Origin: CAYXLI01 sp964464925
GTDB taxonomy: Bacteria > Acidobacteriota > Terriglobia > Bryobacterales > Bryobacteraceae
Assembly: GCA_964464925.1 (NCBI GenBank)
Contig: CAYXLI010000006.1
Coordinates: 1 to 64,000 of the forward strand
Direction of reading: 5' to 3'
DNA length: 64,000 nucleotides
Part shown: positions 45,397 through 53,732 of the stretch, one piece after another
Numbering within the stretch: the first letter of the stretch is position 1
Layout of the letters: every line of letters begins with the position of its first letter
Made by a program: the position numbers and the translations under genes
The notes under the pieces: model-generated
The model's database searches: none
Told to the model about the DNA's origin: nothing
What the model saw: the letters and a program-made list of their open reading frames with translations, nothing else

Positions 45397-46712
45397 CCTG
45401 CCCTTCCTGACAGCGCCTGAGCAGGTGGTTCCTGCTCCACCCGGCGCATGGGCGGTTTATACCCGTAGGTCAAAGCTCGCCAGACCCATTCGACGGGACC
45501 AAATTGATATCGTTGCAACCACCAGCCACTGAGCGGCACCTGTAGGCCATAGACAATGAAGGTAGGCAAAAGGTCCCACGCAGGACCTACTTTTCCATAC
45601 AGTCCAGTCAGCCGGAATAGCCACGTGCACACCAGAGATTGCATCAGATAGTTCGTAAGAGCCATACGGCCAACGTTGCCGAAAGGTTCCAGCCATTTTC
45701 GGAAGTCCGAATTCCGCACTAGGAGCGCAATGGCGCAGGCGTAAAAGCAAGACACGGCGAAGAGCGAAAGGTTGCGCGTGAACAGGTCTCCAAAACCCCA
45801 CCAATCGGGGCCGTCCGTTTTTGGGGCGAAGTGCTTGAGGGTCAGATTCAGAGCATCGCAGGCAACTCCCAACAGGAGCGCCGACCACAAGATTCGTTTG
45901 AGTTCCGGCGCGAAGCGTTCCACGTCAGTTACCACTCCCGTCCGCCACACCCACAGGCCGGCCAGGAAGCGCGGAAGAACAAACAGGAACACGAGGAAAG
46001 GCAAACCCCTGTTCCCACGCCAGCCCTGAAAGTTGTCCTTTGTAATCTCTATGTAGTTTCCGGAGCGCCCCGTCTGCACCGACCTCAGCAACTCGGCGTC
46101 GAACTTCGCTTTTTCCTCGCTCTTATTCTTTTCCTGCTTCGCTTTCTGCTCTACACTGGGAGACTTCTCCGGCAGGAGTGTGCGGTACGTGAGAAATCCG
46201 GCAAATCCGAAAAATGGTACGAAGGATAAGGCGAGCACCCAGATGGCCACCGTTCGTTGCGATGCCTTGCGAAAGCAGAACAGGACAAAGCCGGTAAGCG
46301 CGTAACCAATGAGGATATCGCCCCACCAGATCAACCACGCGTGTACGCAACCAATGAGGAGCAGTACAGCCAGGCGCCGCGGATAGAACTTGACGCTCTT
46401 GCCTCTTGCTTCCGCGCGAGACATCTGAATCGCGAACCCAAGCCCGAAGAGGAACGAGAACAGGGTAACGAACTTGCCTTGTATAAACAGGTCCACCAGG
46501 CCTTGCACGATAGTGTCGGCCTTGCCGCTGAACATGCGCCCGATGTTGAAATATACCTGCTCCGGTGCGCTGAAGCCGCGCATGTTCGCGGCAATGATGC
46601 CGAAGAGGGCCACGCCGCGTAAGATGTCGACAACTCCGATCCGCTCGCCCGAGGCCACCGGGCGCATCTGTTCCGGCGGCCCCGCCGGCGGGACAACGAT
46701 TCCGTCTGCCAT
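45393..46712 (-). CDS. DUF418 membrane protein (YeiB-like), copy 1
   Basis: A 439-residue paralogue of the next gene, with the same motifs (RIGVVDILRGVALFGIIAANMRGF, VGRMALTNYLMQSLVCTWLF, RYQFGPVEWVWRALTYG). It differs in having a Lys/Glu-rich loop at about residues 180-205 (SVEQKAKQEKNKSEEKAKFD), probably cytoplasmic. The pair arose by tandem duplication and may form a heteromer. No regulator or substrate gene is adjacent. Confidence 0.83.
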   Translation of the reverse strand: MADGIVVPPAGPPEQMRPVASGERIGVVDILRGVALFGIIAANMRGFSAPEQVYFNIGRMFSGKADTIVQGLVDLFIQGKFVTLFSFLFGLGFAIQMSRAEARGKSVKFYPRRLAVLLLIGCVHAWLIWWGDILIGYALTGFVLFCFRKASQRTVAIWVLALSFVPFFGFAGFLTYRTLLPEKSPSVEQKAKQEKNKSEEKAKFDAELLRSVQTGRSGNYIEITKDNFQGWRGNRGLPFLVFLFVLPRFLAGLWVWRTGVVTDVERFAPELKRILWSALLLGVACDALNLTLKHFAPKTDGPDWWGFGDLFTRNLSLFAVSCFYACAIALLVRNSDFRKWLEPFGNVGRMALTNYLMQSLVCTWLFRLTGLYGKVGPAWDLLPTFIVYGLQVPLSGWWLQRYQFGPVEWVWRALTYGYKPPMRRVEQEPPAQALSGRAG

Positions 46713-46834
46713 AGATTCACTGAGAGTAGCAGCTTTTTGATTGATGAATCGGGCTTCACATTATGTTTTCTTAGGGTTGGGAACACGATCCGAGTGCGGC
46801 ACATCTAGTTAAGCGGAGGTTCGATAAGAACACA

Positions 46835-47029
46835 ATGATTCGTAAAGTTGCCATGTTCGTTCCGGTGCTGGCCATCCTCGGCACCTCTGCTTTCGCGGCC
46901 CAGGCGCCGGCCACCAACGATCCGGCCCCCAAGACCGAAAAGAAGCACGCAAAGAAGCACAGCAAGAAGGCGAAGGCTTCAAAGACGACCACGTCCGCTG
47001 ACCCCGCCGCTGCGCCCGCCAAGAAGTAA
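46835..47029 (+). CDS. small exported lysine/histidine-rich peptide
   Basis: A 64-residue peptide. A clear signal (VAMFVPVLAILGTSAFA) precedes a mature part that is strongly basic and disordered (KTEKKHAKKHSKKAKASK, then Ala/Pro-rich). The make-up resembles acid-shock peptides of the Asr type, which buffer the periplasm, but similarity of composition is not homology. GGAGG lies 14 bases before the ATG, which is longer than usual. A strong terminator follows, so it is its own transcript unit. Confidence 0.65.
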   Translation: MIRKVAMFVPVLAILGTSAFAAQAPATNDPAPKTEKKHAKKHSKKAKASKTTTSADPAAAPAKK

Positions 47030-47062
47030 ATTTCACCGTTCGTAGTTTGTTGTCTCCTGAGG

Positions 47063-47098
47063 AAGCGGCCGGAGGACTCGTGTGTCCTCCGGCCGCTT
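47063..47098 (+). terminator. strong intrinsic terminator
   Basis: AAGCGGCCGGAGGA and TCCTCCGGCCGCTT pair perfectly over 14 positions around an eight-base loop, followed by ATTTTAT. It lies 34 bases after the small-peptide stop and would end that transcript; with its A-containing left side it could also work for minus-strand transcription. Confidence 0.85.
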
Positions 47099-47170
47099 AT
47101 TTTATGTCCTCCATTTTCAGCAGCCTCCGTTGATTTTACATTTGTAACATTCGGGAAAGCTGTCTCCCCC

Positions 47171-47249
47171 ATCCAATTTTTGAATTGGATCCATCCTCCC
47201 TTCACAACCTAAACTAGTCGTATCGCTACCGCGTACTTCCAGTAGCGAT
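47171..47249 (+). promoter_or_regulatory. two inverted repeats in the leader of the nitrate operon
   Basis: The first repeat is ATCCAATT-TTTG-AATTGGAT at 47171-47190. The second is ATCGCTAC and GTAGCGAT at 47222-47249 around a 12-base loop. Both arms are perfect. They lie 52-130 bases before the first gene of the operon. They may be a DNA operator, or RNA hairpins of the kind that control nitrate assimilation genes elsewhere. The loops do not match the six-base loops recognised by ANTAR proteins such as NasR, so the mechanism is open. Confidence 0.45.
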
Positions 47250-47300
47250 CGGACCACGGGAGTCCCAACTGACGTTTTCACACGAAAGGGGCTTCCGGGT

Positions 47301-48809
47301 TTGCATTTACCGATCAAAGACCGGGTACTCGAGGACCATCCTCTCTTCTGCCTGACGCCTGAGGGCGCTTCTGCCCGCGTACAAGTAGAAGGGCCCGATG
47401 TCACACTGATCCCGTCGCGCCCCCTTCAAACCGGCGAGCAGTACCGCTTTCACTTCGACATGACGAAGTGCATCGGATGCCACTGCTGCGAAGTTGCCTG
47501 CAACGAACAGAACAACAACCCTGCGGATTTGCATTGGCGCCGCGTTGGCGAGATGGAAGGCGGCACCTATCCTCTCACCAAGCGTTTCTATCTCTCGATG
47601 GGATGCAACCACTGCCTGGAGCCCAGTTGCCTGAAGGGGTGCCCGGTGGATGCGTACAGCAAGGATGCTCTCACCGGCATCGTACAGCACAGCGCCGATG
47701 CTTGCATTGGCTGCCAGTATTGCACGTGGAACTGTCAATATGGTGTCCCGCAGTTCAATCCTGAACGCGGCGTGGTCGGCAAGTGCGATATGTGCTACGG
47801 CCGCCTTACCGACGGGCGGGAACCCGCGTGTGTGGGCGCGTGCCCCGAGCAGGCCATTCAAATCGAGATCGTTAACATAGCGGAGTGGAAGAGCAGTTTC
47901 GCCGAAATGGCAAATGCACCCGGTGTTCCGGTCGCTGACCACACGGTTTCCACGACGCGCATTACCCTCCCGCCGGAACTGCCGACCGACATGGAGAAGG
48001 CGGATTATCATCGCGTCCGGCCGGAACACGCGCACATGCCCCTGGTCTTCATGCTGGTGCTCACCCAGCTTGCCGTCGGTGCGTTCGCCGCAATCTGGGC
48101 AGGCGGATCGGCTGGGGGAAAGCTGACAGCAGGGGCGGCGTTCGCGATTGCGAACCTGGCGCTGGCCGCGGCCACGCTGCACCTGGGACGTCCGATTCAT
48201 GCCTACCGCGCGCTGAAAATGTGGCGCCGCTCGTGGTTGAGCCGCGAAGTGCTGTTGTTCGGCTTGTTCGCCGGAGCCGCGTCCGCTTACTCGGCTGCGC
48301 TCTGGCTGCAATTGCCGCTGCAAGGCCTGCTGGGCGCATTCACCGCGCTGTTTGGATTGGCTGGAATCGCGGCTAGCGCGTGCATCTACCTCGTTCCTGC
48401 GCGCCCGGCGTGGAACCGTTCCTACACAGTTTTGGATTTTTATCTGACCGGCGCAGTACTCGGTCCACTGTTTGCAAGCATTCCGGAAAACGGAGCTTAT
48501 GTTCACGCGGCTATGGCCGCGGCGGTGACGCAGCTACTGGTGCAGGGCGCGCGGTTCCTCTGGTTATCGCGCTCCGAGGAGTTCGAACTGAAAGCCTCTG
48601 CGCGGCTACTCGCGAATGATCTCTCGCGATTCCTGCTGCTGAGATTCGCGCTGCTCGTGCTCGGCGGTCTGCTACTGCCCGCCCTTGGTTACTTCGCCGC
48701 GGGATTCGCGTTGGCGCTCGCAGGCGAGTTCCTCGGCCGCTATCTCTTCTTCGTCAGCGTGGTGCCGAAAAACATCGCGTCATCCTTCTTCGCGGGGAGG
48801 GCTGCATGA
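47301..48809 (+). CDS. fused DmsB-DmsC type iron-sulphur/membrane anchor subunit
   Basis: A 502-residue fusion. After an unusual 50-residue N-terminal extension, residues 55-210 carry four Cys groups for four 4Fe-4S clusters: CIGCHCCEVAC, CNHCLEPSCLKGCP, CIGCQYCTWNC and CDMCYGRLTDGREPACVGACP. Residues about 245-495 are a DmsC-like eight-helix quinol-oxidising anchor (ARPAWNRSYTVLDFYLTGAVLGP). DmsB and DmsC are usually separate. The stop overlaps the NasA start, so this subunit probably feeds quinol electrons to NasA. The start is TTG 47301; the leader upstream contains no better in-frame start. Confidence 0.85.
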   Translation: MHLPIKDRVLEDHPLFCLTPEGASARVQVEGPDVTLIPSRPLQTGEQYRFHFDMTKCIGCHCCEVACNEQNNNPADLHWRRVGEMEGGTYPLTKRFYLSMGCNHCLEPSCLKGCPVDAYSKDALTGIVQHSADACIGCQYCTWNCQYGVPQFNPERGVVGKCDMCYGRLTDGREPACVGACPEQAIQIEIVNIAEWKSSFAEMANAPGVPVADHTVSTTRITLPPELPTDMEKADYHRVRPEHAHMPLVFMLVLTQLAVGAFAAIWAGGSAGGKLTAGAAFAIANLALAAATLHLGRPIHAYRALKMWRRSWLSREVLLFGLFAGAASAYSAALWLQLPLQGLLGAFTALFGLAGIAASACIYLVPARPAWNRSYTVLDFYLTGAVLGPLFASIPENGAYVHAAMAAAVTQLLVQGARFLWLSRSEEFELKASARLLANDLSRFLLLRFALLVLGGLLLPALGYFAAGFALALAGEFLGRYLFFVSVVPKNIASSFFAGRAA

Positions 48810-50971
48810 ACATCAGACGTCTACTCGGAATCGACACCCTGGAAGACAAGTACTCCTACTCCTACGATCCGGCTTTCGGCTACACGGCATCGGCAAAGGT
48901 TCCGGATCACTGGGTTTCCACGACGTGCGGCTACTGCTCGGTCGGCTGCGGCATGTTCATCGGCGTGAAAGACGGCAAGGCCGTTGCAGTCCGGGGCAAT
49001 CCGAACCACCCGGTAAACGAAGGCAAGCTCTGCCCGAAAGGTCTTTCCGAGCACCACATCCTGGATGCCGCTACACGCGCTCTCTATCCCATGCTGCATG
49101 GGCAGCGAGTCACTTGGGATACGGCTTTGTCCACGATGGTCGAGAAGTTCCAAGCCGTCCAGCAGAAGCACGGCCCGCAAGCGCTAGGCGTCATCAGCAC
49201 CGGCCAACTCGTCACGGAAGAGTTCTACACGCTCGGCAAGCTCATCCAACTTGGATTTGGCACCCGCAACTACTGCGGCAATACAACGCTCTGCATGGCG
49301 AGCGCGGTTGCCGGCTACAAGCGCACGTTCGGTAGCGACGGCCCTCCCGGTTGCTACGGCGACATGGAAAAGTCCGACGTGATTCTCCTCATCGGTGCCA
49401 ACATTGCCGACAATCATCCGATTCTGTGCCAGCGCCTCGAACGCAATCACAGAAAAACGCTCATTGTGGCGGACCCGCGCGTTACCAAGACCGCCATGAT
49501 GGCAGACGTCCACCTGCCCCTTAAGCCGCGATCCGATATCGCGCTGGTGAACGGAATGATGCACATCCTGATCCGGGCAGGTCTGATCGACCACGAATAC
49601 ATCGAGCAGCACACCACCGGCTTTGAGGAACTGAAGGCTTCCGTTGCTAGCTACACGCCCGAGCACGTCGCCGAGCTGACGGGCCTGAGCCAGGAACTGA
49701 TCTATCGCGTCGCTCTGCTCTACGGTCGTGCAAAAGCCGCCTTCATCGGCTGGACCATGGGCGTCAACCACTCGACGCAAGGCGCCGAAACAGTCAACGC
49801 GATTAATAATCTTGCATTGATCACCGGCCAGATCGGCCGTGAGGGCGCGGCACCGTTCTCGATTACGGGACAGTGCAACGCGATGGGCACCCGCGAGGCG
49901 GGCTTCACGTCGGGTCTCCCGGGGTACCGGAAGTTCGATAGTGAAACAGACCGCCGCGAATTGGCCCAGATCTGGGGCGTAGATGTCTCTGACATTCCCG
50001 ACACCCGCGGCCTCGCCTATCCGGACATCATCGAAGCGGCTCTAGCTAAAAAGATCCGCGCGTTGTGGATCATAGCGACGAATCCCGTGGTCTCCTATCC
50101 GAATTTCCAGGTGCTGAAGCAAGCCTTCGAGAATCTGGAGTTCCTCGTCGTGCAGGACGGCTACTATCCGACTCCGACAACCGAGTTCGCCCACCTTGTT
50201 CTTCCCGCCGCGATCTGGGGCGAAAAGGAAGGCACATACACGAACTCCGAACGCCGCTGCAGCAAGGTGAACCGTGCTGTGAATCCCCCTGGCGAAGCCC
50301 GTTCCGACTTCGACATTTTCCTCGACATCGCTCGCCGCATTGGTTGCGCCGGCCGCTTATTCCCGGGTTGGACAAAGCCGGAAGACGCCTTCAATGAGTG
50401 GCGGCGCGTTTCGAAAGGCCGGCTCTGCGATTACTCAGGCATGACCTACGCTGCCATCGAGAAGAGCGGCGGCATCCAGTGGCCCTGCCGGGATGGCGAA
50501 ACGCACGAGCGCCTCTATGAAGACGGCATCTTCCCGACCGCGGACGGCCGCGCACGGCTCATCCCAATCGAATGCAAACCGTTCCCGGAGCAGCCGACAT
50601 CCAGTTTCCCGCTGATCTTCAACACGGGCCGCACGGTAGAACACTGGCACACGCGCACCAAGACCGGGCAGATCCCGATCCTCGAATCGATGTCACCTCG
50701 CGCCTGGCTGGAGATGAATCCGAGGGATGCGAAGAAACTCGGCCTAAAGCCGCATGACCGCGTGGATATCGTTTCACAGCGCCAGCGCGTCACCGGAGTC
50801 GAATTACGAATCACCGAGATCGTCGGGCCCGGACAGGTGTTCATGCCTTTCCACTTCGCTGAGACAAACGCGAACCTCGTCACCCAGAGCGCGTTCGACC
50901 CGATCTCGCGAGAACCGAATTTCAAACAATGCGCAGTCCGCGTGGAAAAAAGTGAGGTAGCCGCAAGATGA
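48806..50971 (+). CDS. nasA: molybdopterin nitrate reductase, assimilatory type
   Basis: A 721-residue bis-MGD enzyme. Cys41, 44, 48 and 76 (TTCGYCSVGCGM, GKLCPKG) bind the N-terminal 4Fe-4S cluster. GVNHSTQGAETVNAINNLALITGQIGREG and QCNAMGTREAGFTSGLPGYR are typical of NasA/NarB, and the C-terminal molybdopterin-dinucleotide domain starts near FPLIFNTGRTVEHWHTRTKTG. There is no twin-arginine leader, so it should stay in the cytoplasm, unlike DmsA. It reduces nitrate to nitrite. NirBD and a nitrate transporter downstream in the same operon support the assimilatory role. Confidence 0.88.
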   Translation: MNIRRLLGIDTLEDKYSYSYDPAFGYTASAKVPDHWVSTTCGYCSVGCGMFIGVKDGKAVAVRGNPNHPVNEGKLCPKGLSEHHILDAATRALYPMLHGQRVTWDTALSTMVEKFQAVQQKHGPQALGVISTGQLVTEEFYTLGKLIQLGFGTRNYCGNTTLCMASAVAGYKRTFGSDGPPGCYGDMEKSDVILLIGANIADNHPILCQRLERNHRKTLIVADPRVTKTAMMADVHLPLKPRSDIALVNGMMHILIRAGLIDHEYIEQHTTGFEELKASVASYTPEHVAELTGLSQELIYRVALLYGRAKAAFIGWTMGVNHSTQGAETVNAINNLALITGQIGREGAAPFSITGQCNAMGTREAGFTSGLPGYRKFDSETDRRELAQIWGVDVSDIPDTRGLAYPDIIEAALAKKIRALWIIATNPVVSYPNFQVLKQAFENLEFLVVQDGYYPTPTTEFAHLVLPAAIWGEKEGTYTNSERRCSKVNRAVNPPGEARSDFDIFLDIARRIGCAGRLFPGWTKPEDAFNEWRRVSKGRLCDYSGMTYAAIEKSGGIQWPCRDGETHERLYEDGIFPTADGRARLIPIECKPFPEQPTSSFPLIFNTGRTVEHWHTRTKTGQIPILESMSPRAWLEMNPRDAKKLGLKPHDRVDIVSQRQRVTGVELRITEIVGPGQVFMPFHFAETNANLVTQSAFDPISREPNFKQCAVRVEKSEVAAR

Positions 50972-53382
50972 AACAACTTGTTGTGATTGGCAACGGCATG
51001 GCCGGAGTTGCCTGCATAGAACAGATCCTGAACTATGCACCGAAATTTGAGATCACAGTTTTCGGAGACGAGACGCATGCGAACTACAACCGCATCTTAC
51101 TCTCGTCCGTGCTGGCGGGCGAGAAGTCGATGGACGAAATCACCCTCAACGGGCTCGACTGGTATCAGCACAACGGTATAGGCTTGAACCTCGGCGTCCG
51201 CGTGATTGACGTGAACCCGGTGAAACGTACGGTCACCGGCGACGATGGAAGCGTCACGAAATATGACAAGCTACTGATCGCCACCGGCAGTTCTGCCTTG
51301 ATTCCGCCAATTCCCGGCATCGACAAGAAGAACGTCTTCACGTTCCGGAGCCTCGACGATACGCGCGCCATGCTGGAACGCTCGCGGCCTGGCATGAAGG
51401 CGGTCGTCATCGGCGGCGGTCTCCTCGGTTTAGAGGCGGCGCGAGGCCTGCAGGTGCAAGGCTGTGACGTATCCGTAGTCCACCTGGCCGACACGCTGAT
51501 GGATCGCCAACTGGACGCAATCGGCGGCACGTATTTGAAGGACAAGATGGAGCGGCTCGGCGTGCGCGTTCTCTGCGGCAGAACCACGCGTGCGCTGCTC
51601 GGCAACGGCAAAGTAGAAGGCGTCGGCTTCCACGATGGTGAACAGTTGGATGCCGACCTCGTTGTGATCGCGGCGGGCATTCGGCCCAATGCCGAACTCG
51701 GCCGCAAGGCCGGCCTCGAGGTGAATCGCGGGATCGTCGTCAACGACCACATGGAGACCTCGAATCCGCATATCTTCGCCGTGGGCGAGTGCGTGGAGCA
51801 TCGTGGTGTGACCTATGGCCTCGTGGCTCCCCTATACGAACAGGGCAAGGTTTTGGCAGCCACGATCACCGGCAATAAGGGCCCGAAGTATGAGGGCACG
51901 GTTCAGGCCGCAAAGCTGAAGATCATGGGCGTGGATGTTTTTTCCGCCGGAGACTACAACGAAGAAGGCGCTGAGGTGGTCCGCTACGAGGATCCTGCAC
52001 TGGGCATATACAAGAAACTCACGCTTCGCGACGGGCGGCTCAACGGCGTCATTCTGGTCGGTGACGTTTCCGACAGCGGCCGTTACATGGAATGGCTGCG
52101 CACCGGCGCCGATCTCACGATGCAGCGCCGCTCCCTGCTCTTCCCGGAGCCCGTAATCGCAAAAGAGGATCCGGGCGCCGCCGTAGCCGCTATGTCCGAT
52201 GCGGAAACCGTGTGCGGTTGCCTGGGCGTTACGAAGGGCACCATCATCTCTACCATCCACAGCAAAGGCATCAAGACGCTCGTCCAGTTGAAGGAATGCA
52301 CCCGCGCATCGTCCGGTTGCGGCAGTTGCGCCGGCATGTGCGAATCGCTCTTGAAGGCCGTGGCGCCGGAGTTCGAGGCGGAAACGAAGAAAGTGCTCTG
52401 CCGCTGCGTCCCGTTCGCACAGGAAAATCTCAAAGAGATTATCCGCTCTCAAAAGCTAAAGAGTGTGCAGGAAGTCCTCGACATCTATGGCAACGGCATC
52501 GGATGCGAAGTCTGCAAGCCGGCGCTCAGCTACATGGTGGACGTGATCTGGTGCGGCGACCACGACGAAGACCGTTCCGCCCGATACATCAACGATCGCG
52601 TACACGCCAACATCCAAAAGGACGGCACCTTCTCGGTCGTTCCCCGAATTCGCGGCGGCGTCACCTCGCCCGCCGAGCTGCGCAAAATCGCCGACGTGGC
52701 TGAGAAGTACAACGTGCCGATGGTCAAGATCACCGGCAGCCAACGTATCGATCTGCTCGGCGTAAAGAAAGCTGACTTGCCAAAGGTCTGGGCGGACCTC
52801 GGAATGCCTTCCGGGCAGGCGTACACAAAAGGTGTTCGCATGGTGAAAACCTGCGTGGGCACGGAATTCTGCCGCTTCGGCACTCAGGACTCCACGGCCG
52901 CCGGAATCGAACTCGAGCGGAGACTGGAAAATCTCTTCACCCCTCACAAGCTCAAAATGGCCGCGGTCGGTTGCCCGCGAAACTGCGCCGAAGCGACGGT
53001 GAAGGACATCGGGCTGGTCGGCCAGGAGGGTAGCTGGCAGGTAGTCGTAGGTGGTGCGGCGGGCAAGAGTGTCCGCAAAGCCGATCTGCTGATCACGGTC
53101 GAAAACACCGAGCAGGCGCTTGAGGCCGCCGAGCTGTTCTTCCAGTATTACCGCGAAAACGCGAATTACCTGGAGCGCACCTACGACTTCGTCGAGCGTG
53201 TCGGTATCGAGAAGATTCGCAAGGAAACGGTGTACGCCACAGAGGCCGAACGAAAGAAAATCCTATTGCGTTTGCGGAAATCCAAGGCGCTCGCGCGCGA
53301 TGCATGGCAGGAAGGCATCAAGCCTGTAAATCCGACGCAGTTCGTACAAATTCAACCTATGGAAATGGCGGTTCTGGCATGA
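50968..53382 (+). CDS. nirB: NAD(P)H-dependent nitrite reductase, large subunit
   Basis: An 804-residue protein. FAD and NAD folds come first (VVIGNGMAGVACIEQI; VVIGGGLLGLEAARGL), then two BFD-like 2Fe-2S regions (CGCLGVTKGTI with CTRASSGCGSC; LCRCVPFAQENLK with GIGCEVCKP). Next is a ferredoxin-like half, and finally the sirohaem/4Fe-4S motifs KTCVGTEFCRFG and GCPRNCAEA. It transfers six electrons from NAD(P)H to nitrite to make ammonium. Start and stop overlap nasA and nirD by four bases each. Length and motifs appear complete. Confidence 0.92.
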   Translation: MKQLVVIGNGMAGVACIEQILNYAPKFEITVFGDETHANYNRILLSSVLAGEKSMDEITLNGLDWYQHNGIGLNLGVRVIDVNPVKRTVTGDDGSVTKYDKLLIATGSSALIPPIPGIDKKNVFTFRSLDDTRAMLERSRPGMKAVVIGGGLLGLEAARGLQVQGCDVSVVHLADTLMDRQLDAIGGTYLKDKMERLGVRVLCGRTTRALLGNGKVEGVGFHDGEQLDADLVVIAAGIRPNAELGRKAGLEVNRGIVVNDHMETSNPHIFAVGECVEHRGVTYGLVAPLYEQGKVLAATITGNKGPKYEGTVQAAKLKIMGVDVFSAGDYNEEGAEVVRYEDPALGIYKKLTLRDGRLNGVILVGDVSDSGRYMEWLRTGADLTMQRRSLLFPEPVIAKEDPGAAVAAMSDAETVCGCLGVTKGTIISTIHSKGIKTLVQLKECTRASSGCGSCAGMCESLLKAVAPEFEAETKKVLCRCVPFAQENLKEIIRSQKLKSVQEVLDIYGNGIGCEVCKPALSYMVDVIWCGDHDEDRSARYINDRVHANIQKDGTFSVVPRIRGGVTSPAELRKIADVAEKYNVPMVKITGSQRIDLLGVKKADLPKVWADLGMPSGQAYTKGVRMVKTCVGTEFCRFGTQDSTAAGIELERRLENLFTPHKLKMAAVGCPRNCAEATVKDIGLVGQEGSWQVVVGGAAGKSVRKADLLITVENTEQALEAAELFFQYYRENANYLERTYDFVERVGIEKIRKETVYATEAERKKILLRLRKSKALARDAWQEGIKPVNPTQFVQIQPMEMAVLA

Positions 53383-53732
53383 ACTGGATCAAGATCACTA
53401 CAACAGAAAACATTCCTCCGCGCGAAGGGCGCTCCGTAAGGGTCGGCAGGCAGGAGGTCGCGATTTTCAACCTCGGCGACAGCTTCGCCGCAGTGGACAA
53501 CGCGTGTCCGCACAGCGGAGGCCCGCTGTGTGACGGCATGGTCTCGGCCGGCGAAGCAGGATTTGCCGTCGTGTGCCCCCTGCACGGGTGGAAGGTCTCA
53601 CTCGAGGACGGCAGCATCCTCCGGCCAAACGTCCCGGCGTGTGTCGAGGTCTATCCGGTGAAGGTGGAGGATGGCGTCATCCACATCCAGCTCCCCGAAC
53701 AGGATGACAAACAGAAAGGAAAAGCAGCGTGA
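53379..53732 (+). CDS. nirD: nitrite reductase small subunit, Rieske type
   Basis: A 117-residue Rieske-fold protein. NACPHSGGPLCDG (Cys43, His45) and VVCPLHGWKVSLEDG (Cys66, His69) keep all four 2Fe-2S ligands, so it is the Rieske-containing version of NirD rather than the cofactor-free enterobacterial type. It works with NirB. ATG 53379 overlaps the nirB stop by four bases and is preferred over the upstream frame extension. Confidence 0.9.
   Translation: MNWIKITTTENIPPREGRSVRVGRQEVAIFNLGDSFAAVDNACPHSGGPLCDGMVSAGEAGFAVVCPLHGWKVSLEDGSILRPNVPACVEVYPVKVEDGVIHIQLPEQDDKQKGKAA

Noticed and set aside
47171..47249. ANTAR-type two-hairpin leader
   Set aside because: Loop lengths (4 and 12 bases) do not match the six-base loops with A1 and G4 expected for ANTAR targets, so only a generic regulatory candidate is reported.
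47307..48506. A 399-residue minus-strand frame opposite the DmsBC fusion
   Set aside because: It mirrors the coding strand; the plus-strand product has 16 cluster cysteines and overlaps nasA, so the antisense frame is a shadow.
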